64,000 bases of DNA. Source: Ctena decussata (lineage: Eukaryota; Mollusca; Bivalvia; Lucinida; Lucinidae). The notes beneath the pieces are model-generated. The model saw only the letters and a program-made list of their open reading frames with translations, made no database searches and was not told the origin of the DNA. This document shows positions 10,072 through 21,109 of this stretch, piece by piece. The DNA lies in assembly GCA_963989385.1 (NCBI GenBank), contig OZ022510.1, positions 35,779,448 through 35,843,447 of the forward strand, in the 5' to 3' direction. Positions within the stretch are counted from its first letter, which is position 1; every line of letters starts with the position of its first letter. A program made the position numbers and the translations under genes.

Positions 10072-10307
10072 TAGCCGCGACACGACAAAACCAACAATGT
10101 GGCTGTGCGCCCAGCGCAGACTCAGATCAGCCTGGGCATCCGCCCAGTCTGATCAGAGTCTTCGCTGTCCGCATGGAGGTAGCTTAGACCCTTAGCTACC
10201 CTTTGAGTTCTTAACGAAGAATCTGAGTAAACTGGGCGGATGCCCAGGCTGATCTGAGCCTACACTGGGCGCACAACCGCATTGTTGGTTTTCTCGTGTC
10301 GCGGCTC
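10072..10307 (+). mobile_element. R1 MITE, 236 bp
   Basis: Near-complete palindrome with ends (G)AGCCGCGACACGACAAAACC and GGTTTTCTCGTGTCGCGGCTC, then arms containing TGCGCCCAGCGCAGACTCAG / TCTGAGCCTACACTGGGCGC. ATAT precedes and follows it (10068-10071, 10308-10311), consistent with the 4-bp TSD of other R1 copies. The first base is mutated (T for G). Non-coding: any frame is a by-product of the palindrome. Confidence 0.9.
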
Positions 10308-10402
10308 ATATCATATCTAAGCTACCGTAAAATTAAAAGAAATAGGACTCCTATAATAATTACCGTAACTGCCCTTAAACTGGAACAGTTGTACTTTAAA
10401 AT

Positions 10403-10638
10403 GAGCCGCGACACGACAAAACCAACAATGTGGTTGTGCACCCAGCGAAGACTTTGATCAGCCTGGACATCCGCCCAGTCTGGTCAGTTTCTTCGCTATG
10501 CGCTTAAAGAGTAGCTAAGGGTCTGAGCTACCTCCATGCGGACAGCGAAGACTCTGATCAGACTGGGCGAATGCCCAGGCTGATCTGAGTCTGCGCTGGG
10601 CGCACAACCACATTGTTGGTTTTGTCGTGTCGCGGCTC
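10403..10638 (-). mobile_element. R1 MITE, 236 bp, opening a tandem array
   Basis: Complete R1 with GAGCCGCGACACGAC at the left and GTCGTGTCGCGGCTC at the right, flanked by AAAT on both sides (10399-10402, 10639-10642). The asymmetric centre (AAAGAGTAGCTAAGGGTCTG) is in the opposite orientation to the 10072 copy. The remainder of the tandem array follows immediately. Confidence 0.9.
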
Positions 10639-10642
10639 AAAT

Positions 10643-12802
10643 GCAGTTTTAAAGATACAGATGGAATAGGAAAAGGGACAAACTCTGATCAGACTGCTCC
10701 TTCAGTCTGATCTGGTCTGCGCTGTTTGATCAGAGCTCTGTGTCCCAATATTTAGAATTCTAAGGTATGGGTATCCTTTCTAATTCATAAAACGTTGACC
10801 TTTGTACATGGCACTTAGTACATATAGTAATTAGTTATTACCTCTTTTATTAGTAATAACCTGAAGCCTTATCTGACAAGTTTTCTCTATGGTATCAAAT
10901 GCTTTGTAATTTGGCGAAGCAAGGTGCCAGAATTTTGAAGTAAGAGAGAAGAAAAAACATTTCTTTGTTTCATTTACACGTTTTTATTTAAAATTGGCTA
11001 TATCTCAATATAAAATATTAAGCAGGGTTGAAATAAAACAAACCAAGTGGCATGTGCGCTCAGCGAAGACTCGGATCAGCCTGGGTATCCGCCCAGTCTC
11101 ATCAGAGCCTTTGCTGTGCGCTTGAAGGGTTGCTAAGGGTCTCAGCTAACTCCATGCGGACAGCGAAGACTCTGATCAGACTGGGCGAATGCCCAGGCTG
11201 ATCTGAGTCTGCGCTGGGCGCACAACCACATTGTTGGTTTTGTCGTGTCGCGGCTCAAATGCAGTTTTAAAGATACAGATGGAATTGGAAAACGGACAAA
11301 ACTCTGATCAGACTGCTCCTTCGGTCTGATCTGGTCTGCGCTGTTTGATCAGAGCTCTGTGTCCCAATCTTTAGAATTCTAAGGTATGGGCATCCCTTCT
11401 AATTCATAAAAAAGTTTACCTTTACACATGGCACTTAGTACATATAGTATTTAGTTATTACCTCTTTTATTAGTAATAACCTGAAGCCTTATCTGACAAG
11501 TTTTCTCTATGGTATCAAATGCCATGTAATTTGGCGAAGCAAGGTGCCAGAACTTTGAAGTAAGAGCGAAGAAAAACTCATTTCTTTGTTTCATTTACAC
11601 CCTTTTTTTATATTAATATTGGCTATATCTCAATACAAAATATTAAGCAGGGTTGTAAATAAAACAAACCAAGTGGCATGTGCCCTCAGCGAAGACTCAG
11701 ATCAGCCTAGGAATCCGCCCAGTCTCATCAGAGCCTTTGCTGTGCGCTTGAAGGGTTGCTAAGGGTCTCAGGTAACTCCATGCGGGCAGCGAAGACTCTG
11801 ATCAGACTGGGCGAATGCCCAGGCTGATCTGAGTCTGCGCTGGGCGCACAACCACATTGTTGGTTTTGTCGTGTCGCGGCTCAAATGCAGTTTTAAAGAT
11901 ACAGATGGAATAGGAAAACGGACAAACTCTGATTAGACTGCTCCTTCAGTCTGATCTGGTCTGCACTGTTTTGATCAGAGATCTGTGTGTCCCAATATTT
12001 AGAATTTTAAGGTATGGGTATCCCTTCTAATTCATAAAAAGTTGACCTTTATACATGGCACTTAGTACATATGAGCCGCGACACGACAAAACCAACAATG
12101 TGGTTGTGCGCCCAGCACAGACTCAGATCAGCCTGGGCATCCGCCCAGTCTGATCAGAGTCTTCGCTGTCCGCATGGAGGTAGCTTAAGCCCTCAGCTAC
12201 CCTTTAAGCGCTTAGCGAAGAGTCTGACAAGACTGGGTGGATACCCAGACTGATCTGAGTCTGCACTGGGCGCATAGCCACATTGTTGGTTTTGTCGTGT
12301 CGCGGCTCATATAGTAATTAGTTATTACTTCTTTTATTAGTAATAACCTGAAGCCTTATCTGACAAGTTTTCTCTATGCTATCAAATACCATATAATTTG
12401 GCGAAGCAAGGTACCAGAATTTTGAAGTAAGAGAGAAGAAAATTCATTTGTTTGTTTCATTTACACGTTTTTATTTAAATTGGCTATATCTCAATACAAA
12501 ATATTAAGCAGGGTTGAAATAAAACAAACCAAGTGGCATGTGCGCTCAGCGAAGACTCAGATCAGCCTGGGCATACGCCCATTCTGATCACAGCCTTCGC
12601 TGTACGCTTGATGGGTTGCTAAGGGTTTCAGCTAACTTCATGCGGACAGCGAAGACTCTGATCAGACTGGGCGGATGCCTAGGCTGATCTGAGGCTTCGC
12701 TGGGCGCACATGCCACTTTGTTGTTTTTGTCGTGCCGCAGCTCATTTACACATTTTCATTAATATTGGCTATATCATAATACAAAGATTAAGCAAGGCTT
12801 CA
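10643..12802 (+). repeat. Tandem array, three ~620-bp units plus a stub
   Basis: Units start with GCAGTTTTAAAGATACAGAT at 10643, 11261 and 11887, so the period is 618 and then 626 bp. Each unit has about 400 bp of spacer (with a CTGATCAGACTGCTCC hairpin, a TTAGTTATTACCTC motif and an AAACAAACCAAGTGGCATG join) followed by an R1 derivative missing its left terminus (about 11040-11256, 11677-11882, 12531-12743). A degenerate stub of a fourth unit is at 12744-12802. Without its R1 insertion (12073-12308 plus one 4-bp repeat), the third unit is about 617 bp. Confidence 0.9.
12073..12308 (+). mobile_element. R1 MITE inserted in tandem unit 3 (empty sites known)
   Basis: Complete 236-bp R1 flanked by ATAT at 12069-12072 and 12309-12312. 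The first two units retain the uninterrupted target GTACATATAGTA (about 10818-10829 and 11438-11449), so this R1 clearly arrived after the array had formed and duplicated 4 bp (or the TA within it). The 60-codon frame from 12071 is transposon sequence. Confidence 0.95.
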
Positions 12803-13079
12803 AAAATTGTGCTTTCTCTTGTACCAAAAAGTCAAGTTCGGGAAAATTCTTAGTACTGGAACAGATAGGTCTGGAGTGGCAAACAGTGCTGACCCAGATC
12901 AGACTGCTCAGAATCTGCACTGTATGTCTTTTCAACTGCATCTTTTGGACTCATTTCTATGTTTCTAACTTTTTAATTCCAAAGAAAATTGCCCGTGTAA
13001 CAATTACTTATATGATCGATCCGGACCAAAGGTCTCGTTTAAACAGGCTTTTAGGTAACGTCCCAGTTCCCATCTTTTT
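12803..13079. other. Unannotated spacer
   Basis: Contains GACCCAGATCAGACTGCTCA, a fragment of the palindrome vocabulary shared by the MITE families here, and otherwise nothing I recognise. Confidence 0.35.
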
Positions 13080-13769
13080 TGGCTTGCGCTCGCGGGCGCA
13101 AGCCAGTATTCAAGTGGTTTAGTGATACCGAGGTATTTTCGGAAGAAACGATACGTCACGCTTAGTCGGAAAATACCAGGAGAGTGTGTACTGCAACGAT
13201 CCGTTCTAAACTTTTTTTAGGGCCGCAATGAAGCCAAAGAGATCGGAAAGTTCGTTCCGGTTTGAGACAGCATTTCTTCATTATTTTCTTCACAGACATA
13301 AAAAAAAAAAGACCTCGTCCGATTTTGTCTATTGCTATCCATATCCGATTTGCCTCATCTGCTAAAAATAACAGATGGAAACTTTATTCAATTTTTGATA
13401 GTACATGTACTTTGCTTTTTTTTCTGTTTTTTTTTTTTTTTAAATAATGTTTTTCTTTTACAAGTGCCTTGAACTTGGCCACATTTCTTTTGCTTTTTAT
13501 AAACTGATTGCATAAAAAAAAATGAAACCCTGAATGCAATGCAAAGTATTTGGCTTTGCATCCTAAGAAATATACCAAAACTTGTGTAAGAAACAGTGTT
13601 TATATATAGCTTAGCGCAAAGCATTAGCTTTTCCAAAAAATCATGCAGCGGCGTCGCGCAAAATAGGCCTTAGGGCATCGCATAATCTGACTAGTCAGAG
13701 CAGCCGGCACACTGTCCAGCGCCGATGCATTCGTTGGATCTGATCAGTCTTTTCCGGCAAATATATATA

Positions 13770-14166
13770 TCAAACAAAAAAAGAAACGCACATAGCAAGA
13801 TTTTCCCGTTTAGTTTACCTTTTATAGCATGATTAGAAAATGTCTAAAAATCTGTATTTCCGATCAAATCTTGCTCAAACTTTATCATGGCGTAGACGAG
13901 TATCTGTACCTTTTATATGCATGAAAAATACGCATTAATGAAATCGTTGACAATGGCCTCATATTGAAAACTGTGACATTGAAAACTGACCCCTGCCTTG
14001 TTCAGAAAAGCGTCACAAACTACTGAATTGACACAATTGAATGAAATTTTCGGGTTTGGCTGTCTAATTGTCTACCTCTAACATTGTATGAGTAATTTTT
14101 TAAACATGTTTGTAATTTCCAAGAAAATACCAAAATATTACTGTGTGCGTTTCTTTTTTTGTTTGG
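13770..14166. mobile_element. TA-flanked MITE, 397 bp, absent from copy B
   Basis: Ends CAAACAAAAAAAGAAACGCA (left) and TGCGTTTCTTTTTTTGTTTG (right) are inverted repeats of about 26 bp. TA lies at 13768-13769 and 14167-14168. At the matching place in copy B (19890-19905) the sequence runs GGCATATATATATTCTTC without interruption, a paralogous empty site. TA target and size suggest a non-autonomous Tc1/mariner-like element. No transposase frame. Confidence 0.9.
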
Positions 14167-15510
14167 TATATATTCTTCATCTTTCATGCTGAGGCTAGAC
14201 TGATCAGACTGCGCTTATGTCTGAGTGGGCTGATCTATGTATCAGTGTAAAATCTAAAAGAGCAGAGTTCAAATTTATTGTTTAAATTTAGAAACAAGCG
14301 CTTTTGATGATTCTCTTCCCTTATCACATTTACTGAAAAAAAATGTACCCTATGTATCTGTGTGTGTGGCTTATATGTACAACGAACCGTGTTATGTATG
14401 TAAAAGTCGGTAATGTCGGTGAGTAATTAGCGCATACGCATTGCAACAGGCATTTCCATCGCAGAAAGCGATATATTATGTATACGTTTAGCACCTGATA
14501 AATTTCCTATTGGCCATCAACATGTTCATGAATAGCATGAACTGGAAGCCTCTTACAAATGACACAGGTACAGAAAAAGGGGACAATTCAGAATTGTTAA
14601 AATTTGAAAGTGCTAGGGATTCCTTGACAGCTTTATGACAATGGAGGGGTTGGTTGGATGGTGCGATGATGCTGGATATAACTTCCAGTTCCGGTGCGTT
14701 CTACCAATTTGGATTATTGTAGGTGCGCGTTGGGGTTGTGTGGACACTTTTCTTGCTTTTTAACACTCTCTAATGTTGCCTTCTTACTTCAGCTATACAA
14801 ATGTACAGAGAACTATTTACACTCTTCAACGATTTCCTTAGATGAACCTATACTGGGCTGACGTTGTTCATACATCCGCGAACAACACACATTCATGCAA
14901 TCTTACGCGTAAACAACGTCACGGATAATTCAGATAGATGATTGGCCGACGTAACGTTTGATATATGCCATGTCATAGTGACGGCTGTTGTACTTCATTA
15001 CCAAACACGTTGGTTGATAACTATTTTTCGTCCTTTGCTTGGCGTTAAATTAGTCAGAACTTCACGAATGAGTAACAAAATTGATGCAAAAACATAGCAT
15101 AAATATAAAAGATAAAATTCATTTGTCGGGAGTTCATGGAAATACGAACGCAATAGGTTCCGTGCTTTGTTGTTCCCAAATGGTGTAAAGCAATTTAATG
15201 TCCCAGACAACAGCAGGATTCATTTTCTTCTCAGAGTGTCAAAATTTTGTTCCAGTCACTGCCACAGATGCCACTTAAACCAAAAATAAACTTCAGTAAA
15301 TATAAATTTATTGTCTTCTTTTGATGCCAAGTTCAGATGTACCAAGATTCCATAGACATTGGTTTGAAAAAGTCTTTCCTAAAATTTTGATTCAGAGTTA
15401 ATGTGACTCAACAGCCGTGAAGAAAAGACTTGAAATAGGTCCATATAGTTATTTTCCTTGAGGCATGCCTAAAACGGCCGGCCAAAACGTTGGAAAACTG
15501 TTTTGTTTAT

Positions 15511-15520
15511 TGTTGTTGTT

Positions 15521-15607
<87 letters not shown>
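15511..15607 (+). repeat. (TTG)n then (TG)n microsatellite
   Basis: About 13 TTG units pass directly into about 29 TG units. Copy B has a much shorter equivalent at 38255-38300. Six-frame translation gives poly-Val/Cys and poly-His/Thr runs, which are not genes. Confidence 0.95.
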
Positions 15608-15609
<2 letters not shown>

Positions 15610-15914
15610 AATATTTCTTCAATTTGTTTTTCAAATAAATTCTACACTTGTTTTTACTTTACACCCGTGGTTAATGCCACCATTCAATAAGTTAGAAATA
15701 AAATACTTTGCTAAATAAAAGTTAGCAACAGAAAGTGCACTAACAATCGGTTCACATCAATAACAACTCATGAAAATATCACTGTCTTAGCTGGGCAAGC
15801 CTTCTCTTTAAAAGAAAATTTTATTAACAGTTATGGAACATGCCTATAAATAATCAACTTCACCGATTTAATGGATGAAGAAAACGTGTCAGTCTAGTGG
15901 AAAAATGTTAGTGT

Positions 15915-16968
15915 AAAGGGTCGTATACACTATCATTTTTTCTCGAACAACTTTATTGCACAATAAAAAATGACCAAGAAAAAGTGACAATGATGAGGTG
16001 TACGAGGGGTGTTCGAAAAGATTTGCAAATGGCCTAATGACTTTGTTTAGGGACAAGCTGGGTACAACTGCTTTGCATTTGCTAAAAGCACTGCATTTTG
16101 GCTTTAAGATGATACCAAACACTATACAAAGACACTTTTCATTATTGAGTTATAACTCATTTTAATAGGTCCCAGTCATACCACTGGGCTAATTTTATAT
16201 ATAAAATCTTTTCAGTGTTACGCATTCAAGTCGAATATCCTTGTAAATACAAAATTAATTTTTGTCATTTGTTGTCCATCGTTTTCTACAATATCCATAC
16301 AGAAGTTAGAAGCGTTGCAACTTTTATCGATTTATTCCTTGCAAAGCAGTGCGCAGTTCTAATGACGTTACTGAAATTTACGTCAACGTCATTTTTGAAA
16401 GCTTGCAGACGCTTCGTTTGTGGTATTAATTTGAATTTGTTGACAGGTTTTCATTGACCCATGTAAATGCTCTTGCTAACAAGATTTTGAATGCTAATAC
16501 ACTTGTTTTCATTACAAAATCATCAAATTTTGGTAGAAAGTGTGAAATTGCCACAACATAAAGTACGGATAATCCGTATTTCCGGGCCAGTAGGGAACCT
16601 ATATTAAAAATAATTTCCGCGATATTTACAGGACAGCATTGTCTGGGCATTGTCTTTAATGAACAAAGATAAAGAAAAATCAAAGACTGCTGATATATAA
16701 ATTACGGCCTACTAAAGTAAAATTTTGCAGTGTCTTTAGGGTATACCTCTTTCAAAGAAGATAAAAATGCAACCTTTTTTAAAAAATGCACCGGTTTTTC
16801 AGACTTCTCACCGCATATCATAATTTTATGTGTTTCTGCAATCAGAAGTTCTGTCTGTTTGGTGGTTATCGAGAAATTACGTCATTTGCAAAACTTTTCG
16901 AACACCCCTCGTATATACAATACCAATGAAGTTGAACAAGAGAAAATGATAGTGTATATGGCCCTTTT
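15915..16968. mobile_element. Outer palindromic element interrupted by a mariner-type insert
   Basis: Outer inverted ends: AAAGGGTCGTATACACTATC at 15915 and GATAGTGTATATGGCCCTTT at 16949-16968, followed inward by CTCGAACAACTTTATT / AATGAAGTTGAACAAGAG. Without the inner element it would be about 145 bp. It is therefore the older of the two nested transposons. Confidence 0.8.
16003..16911. mobile_element. mariner-type non-autonomous element, 909 bp
   Basis: Terminal inverted repeat CGAGGGGTGTTCGAAAAG (left) / CTTTTCGAACACCCCTCG (right), continued by TTTGCAAATG / CATTTGCAAAA. TA at 16001-16002 and 16912-16913. CGAGGGGTGTTCGAAAAG is a typical mariner end. Length is below the ~1.3 kb of an autonomous mariner, and short frames (80-100 codons on both strands) show no D,D34D transposase, so it is a deletion derivative or MITE. 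Confidence 0.88.
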
Positions 16969-18392
16969 AGTCATATGCTTTCGTTTACAATGCTGCTGCA
17001 ACAATTTCTCTTGCTTTCGGTTGGCTATTTGATGACAAGTTTGATAAGTTATCATTGCAAAATAGGATGAGTTTCTATTCATCAGTTTTTCTTGTACAAT
17101 ACGAAAAATGATCATTTTTTGCTGTAAACACGATCAAATAAAATGACATTTTTGTAGTCCAGTAAAGTTGTACAGAAAAACAGCCCTGGCCGTTGACTTC
17201 TTCCAGGAAGACTTCTGCCTAGTGATGTTGTGTTCACACCAACCATTATTGACCCATCGGGTTGGGAGACACATGGAGGTGGGAGCGTCTTATTTCCTCC
17301 CAGCAAGTCGTTGACTTAACCACTGTCTATAATATAAACAACCTGACTCTAAGAGCCAAAGTAATTGGGCCATATCCCTACCTACAATGACCCCCTCCTT
17401 AATCTAGCTGTTTTACTAAGCTGAGCAGGGCTCGCTCGGGTTTCAAAGATATTGTATTGTTAAAACATGGTATTTTTGGTGACTTTGTGTTGGGGCAATA
17501 TTGCCTGCCCTTTTGACGTTTTGTTTACGCCATTGACGTGTCCAAGGCGTTACAGAGACCGCATCCATGCGTTGGAAAATAGGAAACAGATGCAAGTTAC
17601 AGTTAAAAATCTAAACGTAATTGTCTCTTTAATCAGTTATATTGATAGACTTTTGTGAAAGGGAAAAGGAAACTCTGTTGCTACATTTACTCGTTTTTTT
17701 GGCACAAGCCTTTAACAGTAGTGAATAAGTGTAACACATCCATATAACGCGTATTGTGTCCGCCCACGGGACATATTCGCATATGCCATGTGACGCTAAG
17801 AGTCCGTAACTGAAATTGACTGAAATTCAGACGAAATACTGTAAATTAATAACTGATCCACGATTTCTACAAAAGTATGCACTTTAAGATTAATGAGGAA
17901 AATCTGATGGTTGACATGCAGAAGACAGCGATGTCTTGTAGAAAATAAACAAAAAAGAAAAATTAAATGTCTGAGAATTTAGCGAAATGGGCTAATATGG
18001 GGTCGCAAAGCTGCACATGTACACTTACACGCACAGATTAGTAAAAGACAGCCTAACCAGTTGTTTAATAAGTACACATAGTTCATGGTTCCAGACATTT
18101 TGCATAAGTACTAAGCACTGCCGCGGGGGAATGTACGTTACGCCATTTTTGAACATTCAAGATTTAGATCAGCATCACGGAGCGTCCGCGCTGTCTAAAC
18201 AGAGTGCATGCTGAGCAGAGTCCTTTTTTCTTCTTTTTTCCCTTTCTTATATCGTAAAAACTCTGAGCATTGGGTCAGATATATGAGCAGATTATGCAGA
18301 CACAGATTAGATTGCTCTTAGATGAGAAGTATGACCAGGGCGTTCTGTATATCTGCATATTTTAGACGTATTTCTGCAAACTGTTCTAATTA
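16969..18392. other. Unannotated stretch
   Basis: About 1.4 kb without a recognised gene or repeat. Frames up to 65 codons (17112-17306 minus, 17467-17658 plus, 18017-18214 plus) have no identifiable domain. T-rich runs lie near 18226-18242. Confidence 0.4.
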
Positions 18393-18605
18393 GGGTCATG
18401 TCGGGTAAATTCGGACCGCGGGTAAGTTCGGACAGTGTCAGTGACATTGTTTCCTTTCCGTTTGGAATTAAAACAAAATAAACCAGTGGGCAAACAGTGA
18501 AAATCCTGATGCCACGGCTCATTATGAGCCGTCTCATCTAGATTTTCACTGTTTGCAATGGTATGGCCAACTTTACCTGCTGTGCGAAGTTACCCGACTT
18601 TACCC
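18393..18605. mobile_element. R2 MITE (TA-flanked), 213 bp
   Basis: GGGTCATGTCGGGTAAATTC at the left and CGAAGTTACCCGACTTTACC(C) at the right, with TA on both sides (18391-18392, 18606-18607). The core ATGCCACGGCTCATTATGAG / CCGTCTCATCTAGATTTTCA is the palindrome shared with R3. Tc1/mariner-like by target site. No coding content. Confidence 0.85.
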
Positions 18606-18799
18606 TACCGGACGATAATGGTGATTATTCCAGGTTTCCCAACTTTAAGAATTTGTATTTATCATCCGACTGCGCGAGTAAACAGGCTGATCAGAGTATT
18701 CGTTGTTGCACGTGCTCCAAGGGATTTTTTCTCACATATGTTCATTTATTTACTCTTTCATGTTTTGCTTTCTTATTTTCTCTTTTTCTATTAGGAGTT
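18606..18799. other. Unannotated spacer
   Basis: T-rich spacer. Overlapping 78- and 83-codon frames that start in the R2 right arm are not credible genes. Confidence 0.4.
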
Positions 18800-18912
18800 C
18801 TAGCAGCTCAGTGAGTTAGGCGCTGGCAAGCGTTCTCGGGTTCGATTCCCGCTGGATACGGAAATCTTCTATTACATTCCACTAATGAAAGGACGAAAAA
18901 AAAACGCAAGTC
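18800..18912 (+). mobile_element. SINE family S1, tRNA head with deleted body
   Basis: Head: CAGCTCAGTGAGTTAGGCG (A-box region), then TCTCGGGTTCGATTCCCGC with a perfect B-box (GGTTCGATTCC), then TACGGAAATCTT. Most of the S1 body is missing. The tail AAAGGACG...CGCAAGTCA resumes after a short spacer. Compare the fuller S1 copy at 49411. Confidence 0.75.
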
Positions 18913-19198
18913 ATCCATCCATCTGTACATCCTTTCTTTTTCCTCATTTATAAATTATTTTTTCATTTCTTAAATTTTGTTTCTTATTTCTATTTTACAA
19001 AAAAAGTCTTTTTGCTTTACTAGACATTTTTTCTTCTGTTATTCTTATAAATGTATATGAGACTCAAAGGAACGAATTCATAATTTGCAAATCCCGGCAC
19101 AATATCCATGTCATAGTTATTCGATACCCATTCTTATACAAAAAATTATATATATACAACTTCGGCGTCTGATCTGTTTTTGCACTGATTGCCTTTTT
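18913..19198. other. Unannotated AT-rich spacer
   Basis: T-rich and AT-rich low-complexity DNA leading into copy B. Nothing recognised. Confidence 0.4.
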
Positions 19199-20261
19199 GG
19201 CTTGCGCTTTCGAGCGCAAGCCAGTATTCAAGTGGTTTAGTGATACCGAGTTATTTTCGGAAGAAACGATACGTCACGCTTAGTCGGAAAATACCAAAGA
19301 GTGTGTACTGCAACGATTCGTTCTATGGCCGCAATTAAGCAAAGGAGATCGGAAAGTTCGTTCCGATCTGAGACAGCATTTCTTCATTATTTTCTTCACA
19401 GACATAACAAACAAAACGTTCGTTCCGGTTTGAGACAGCGTTTCTTTATTACTTTCTTCACAGACATAAACAAAGACCTTGTCCGATTTTGTCTATTTTT
19501 ATCCATATCCGATTTGCCTCATCTGCTAAAAATAACATTCTATTTTTGATAGTACATGTACTTTTTTTTTTAATTTTCCGTTAAAAAGCAAGTTTTTCTT
19601 TTAAAAGTGTCTTAAACTTGGCCACATTTCTTTTGCTTTTTATAAATGATTTCATAAAAAATGAAACTCTGAATGCAATGCAAAGTATTTGGCTTTGCAT
19701 CCTAAGAAATAAACCAAAACTTGTGTAAGAAACAGTGTTTATATATAGCTTAGCGCAAAGCATTAGCTTTTCCAAAAAATCATGCAGCGGCGTCGCGAAA
19801 AATAGGCCTTAGGGCATCGCATAATCTGACTAGTCAGAGCAGCGGGCACACTGTCCAGCGCCGATACATTCGTTGGATCTGTCCTTTTCGGCATATATAT
19901 ATTCTTCATCTTTCATGCTGATGCTAGACTGATCAGACTGCGCTTATGCCGGAGTTGGCTGATCTGGATTTTGGATTATAGTAGGTGCGGGTGGGGGTTG
20001 TGTGGACCCTTTCTTGCTTTTATAACACTCTCTAATGTGGCCTTCTTACTTCAGCTATACAAATGTACAGAGAAATATTTACACTCTTCGGCGATTTCCT
20101 TAGATGAACCTGACGTTGTTCATACATCCACGAACAACACACATTCGTGCAATCTTACGTGTAAGCAACGTCACGGATAATTCAGATAGATGATTGGCCG
20201 ACGTAACTTTGATATATGTCATGTCATAGTGAGGCTGCTGTACATCATTACCAAACACGTT
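19199..20261 (+). repeat. Copy B, left part
   Basis: Collinear with copy A from the opening hairpin (GGCTTGCGCTTTCGAGCGCA) through TAGATGATTGGCCGACGTAA to CATTACCAAACACGTT. It lacks copy A's 397-bp MITE and ~455-bp extra segment. It stops at 20261 and resumes at 37764 after the 17.5-kb insertion. The last 8 bases, AACACGTT (20254-20261), are the left TSD. Confidence 0.92.
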
Positions 20262-20269
20262 CAGTAACA

Positions 20270-20293
20270 TCCAAATCACGAGCTGCCGCTGCT
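20270..20293 (+). repeat. Subterminal inverted repeat of the giant element, left
   Basis: 24 bases beginning TCCAAATCACGAGC. The exact inverse complement is at 37732-37755. Confidence 0.93.
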
Positions 20294-20355
20294 AGCCTCA
20301 GCAGCAGCTGCTGATAGCCTCGCAGCAGCTGCTGATAGCCTCGCAGCAGCTGATG
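20294..20355 (+). repeat. Left subterminal CAGCAGCTGCTG repeats
   Basis: CAGCAGCTGCTGATAGCCTC occurs about three times at a ~25-bp spacing, the last degenerating to CAGCAGCTGATGACG. The right end has an equivalent cluster at 37670-37735. In hAT elements, subterminal repeats are known transposase-binding sites. That role here is inference. Confidence 0.8.
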
Positions 20356-20798
20356 ACGTTTTACCCCAGTAAGTTTGGTTTTAGCCCACTTTCTAGGAAC
20401 GATCGGCTCGATATAGGTAAGTGTTCTTGTAAGGGCTGTAAAGCCCAAAATAATAAAGACAAATGATGACAATAATAATAATAATAATAACGTCTGTGTT
20501 TAAAATGAATAACTGTAGTTGCAGTTATACAATAATAGGATTTATCTTTCGCAGGCTTCTCCCTTGTGCCTATATATAGTTTACAGACATGTTAACTTAT
20601 TTCCTTTGCGAGAATAATATATACTAGAATGGAATATTAAAAAAAAAATAAATACAAAAAAAAAATATCTATTTCCTTGGCAAAGATTAAAACATGGTAC
20701 ATATAAGAGACTGAATTGGAATAGTTTGCTTCCCTTACATACCAACAAAATATAATAAGCTTCTAAATTATAAATAAAAAAATAAAGGTGTACCGTAT
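20356..20798. other. AT-rich interior of the giant element
   Basis: Holds an (AAT)n run at 20471-20490 and several A-runs (20637-20665). No gene recognised. Confidence 0.45.
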
Positions 20799-21102
20799 TC
20801 GACCCGTTTAGCGCACTGTGCGCTAAAAATTAAATACGTTCAGTAGACATTCTTCCTAATAAACGTACATTTCAAAGAATTATTATATATAGAAATAAAC
20901 TGAATCATTAGAGAAAAGCTGCATATAGTCATGCAGGATGGAGATGCTTTGTAAGTGAAAACTGTAAGATTTTATAGTGTTTTCAGCACTTGTAACAAGC
21001 AATCAGAGGGATAAACCAGTAAAAATATGTGCGCTAAAAATCATATGCCTCAGAACTTCCCAGGATCTGCGCTTATTGGGTCACGTGCGCTAATAGGGTC
21101 GA
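20799..21102. mobile_element. 304-bp MITE with TCGACCCG ends
   Basis: Left TCGACCCGTTTAGCGCAC and right GTGCGCTAATAGGGTCGA are inverted repeats of about 18 bp. GTGCGCTAAAAAT also recurs inside near 20818 and 21030. No coding frame. The TSD is unclear. Confidence 0.7.
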
Positions 21103-21109
21103 TTACAAA

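Larger units (their letters stand above)
13080..15835 (+). repeat. Copy A of a ~2.7-kb repeat (uninterrupted target)
   Basis: From GGCTTGCGCTCGCGGGCGCA (a hairpin) to about AAGCCTTCTCTTTAAAAG, this block is collinear with copy B, which is split into 19199-20261 and 37764-38535. Differences: copy A carries a 397-bp MITE at 13770-14166 and about 455 bp (14240-14695) absent from copy B. Crucially, copy A is continuous across AACACGTTGG (15004-15013), where copy B is broken by 17.5 kb. A minus-strand frame (about 13390-13636) is partly preserved in copy B (19581-19775), but this follows from the duplication and no protein family is recognisable. It could be a transposon family or a segmental duplication. 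Confidence 0.9.

Noticed and set aside
12073..12308. R1 as a strict TA-target Tc1/mariner MITE
   Set aside because: TA fits this site and two others, but AAAT and ATGT copies fit only a 4-bp duplication with ends at GAGCC/GGCTC.
15449..15690. Opposite-strand frames with poly-His/Thr/Gln and poly-Val/Cys
   Set aside because: Direct translations of the (TTG)n(TG)n microsatellite.
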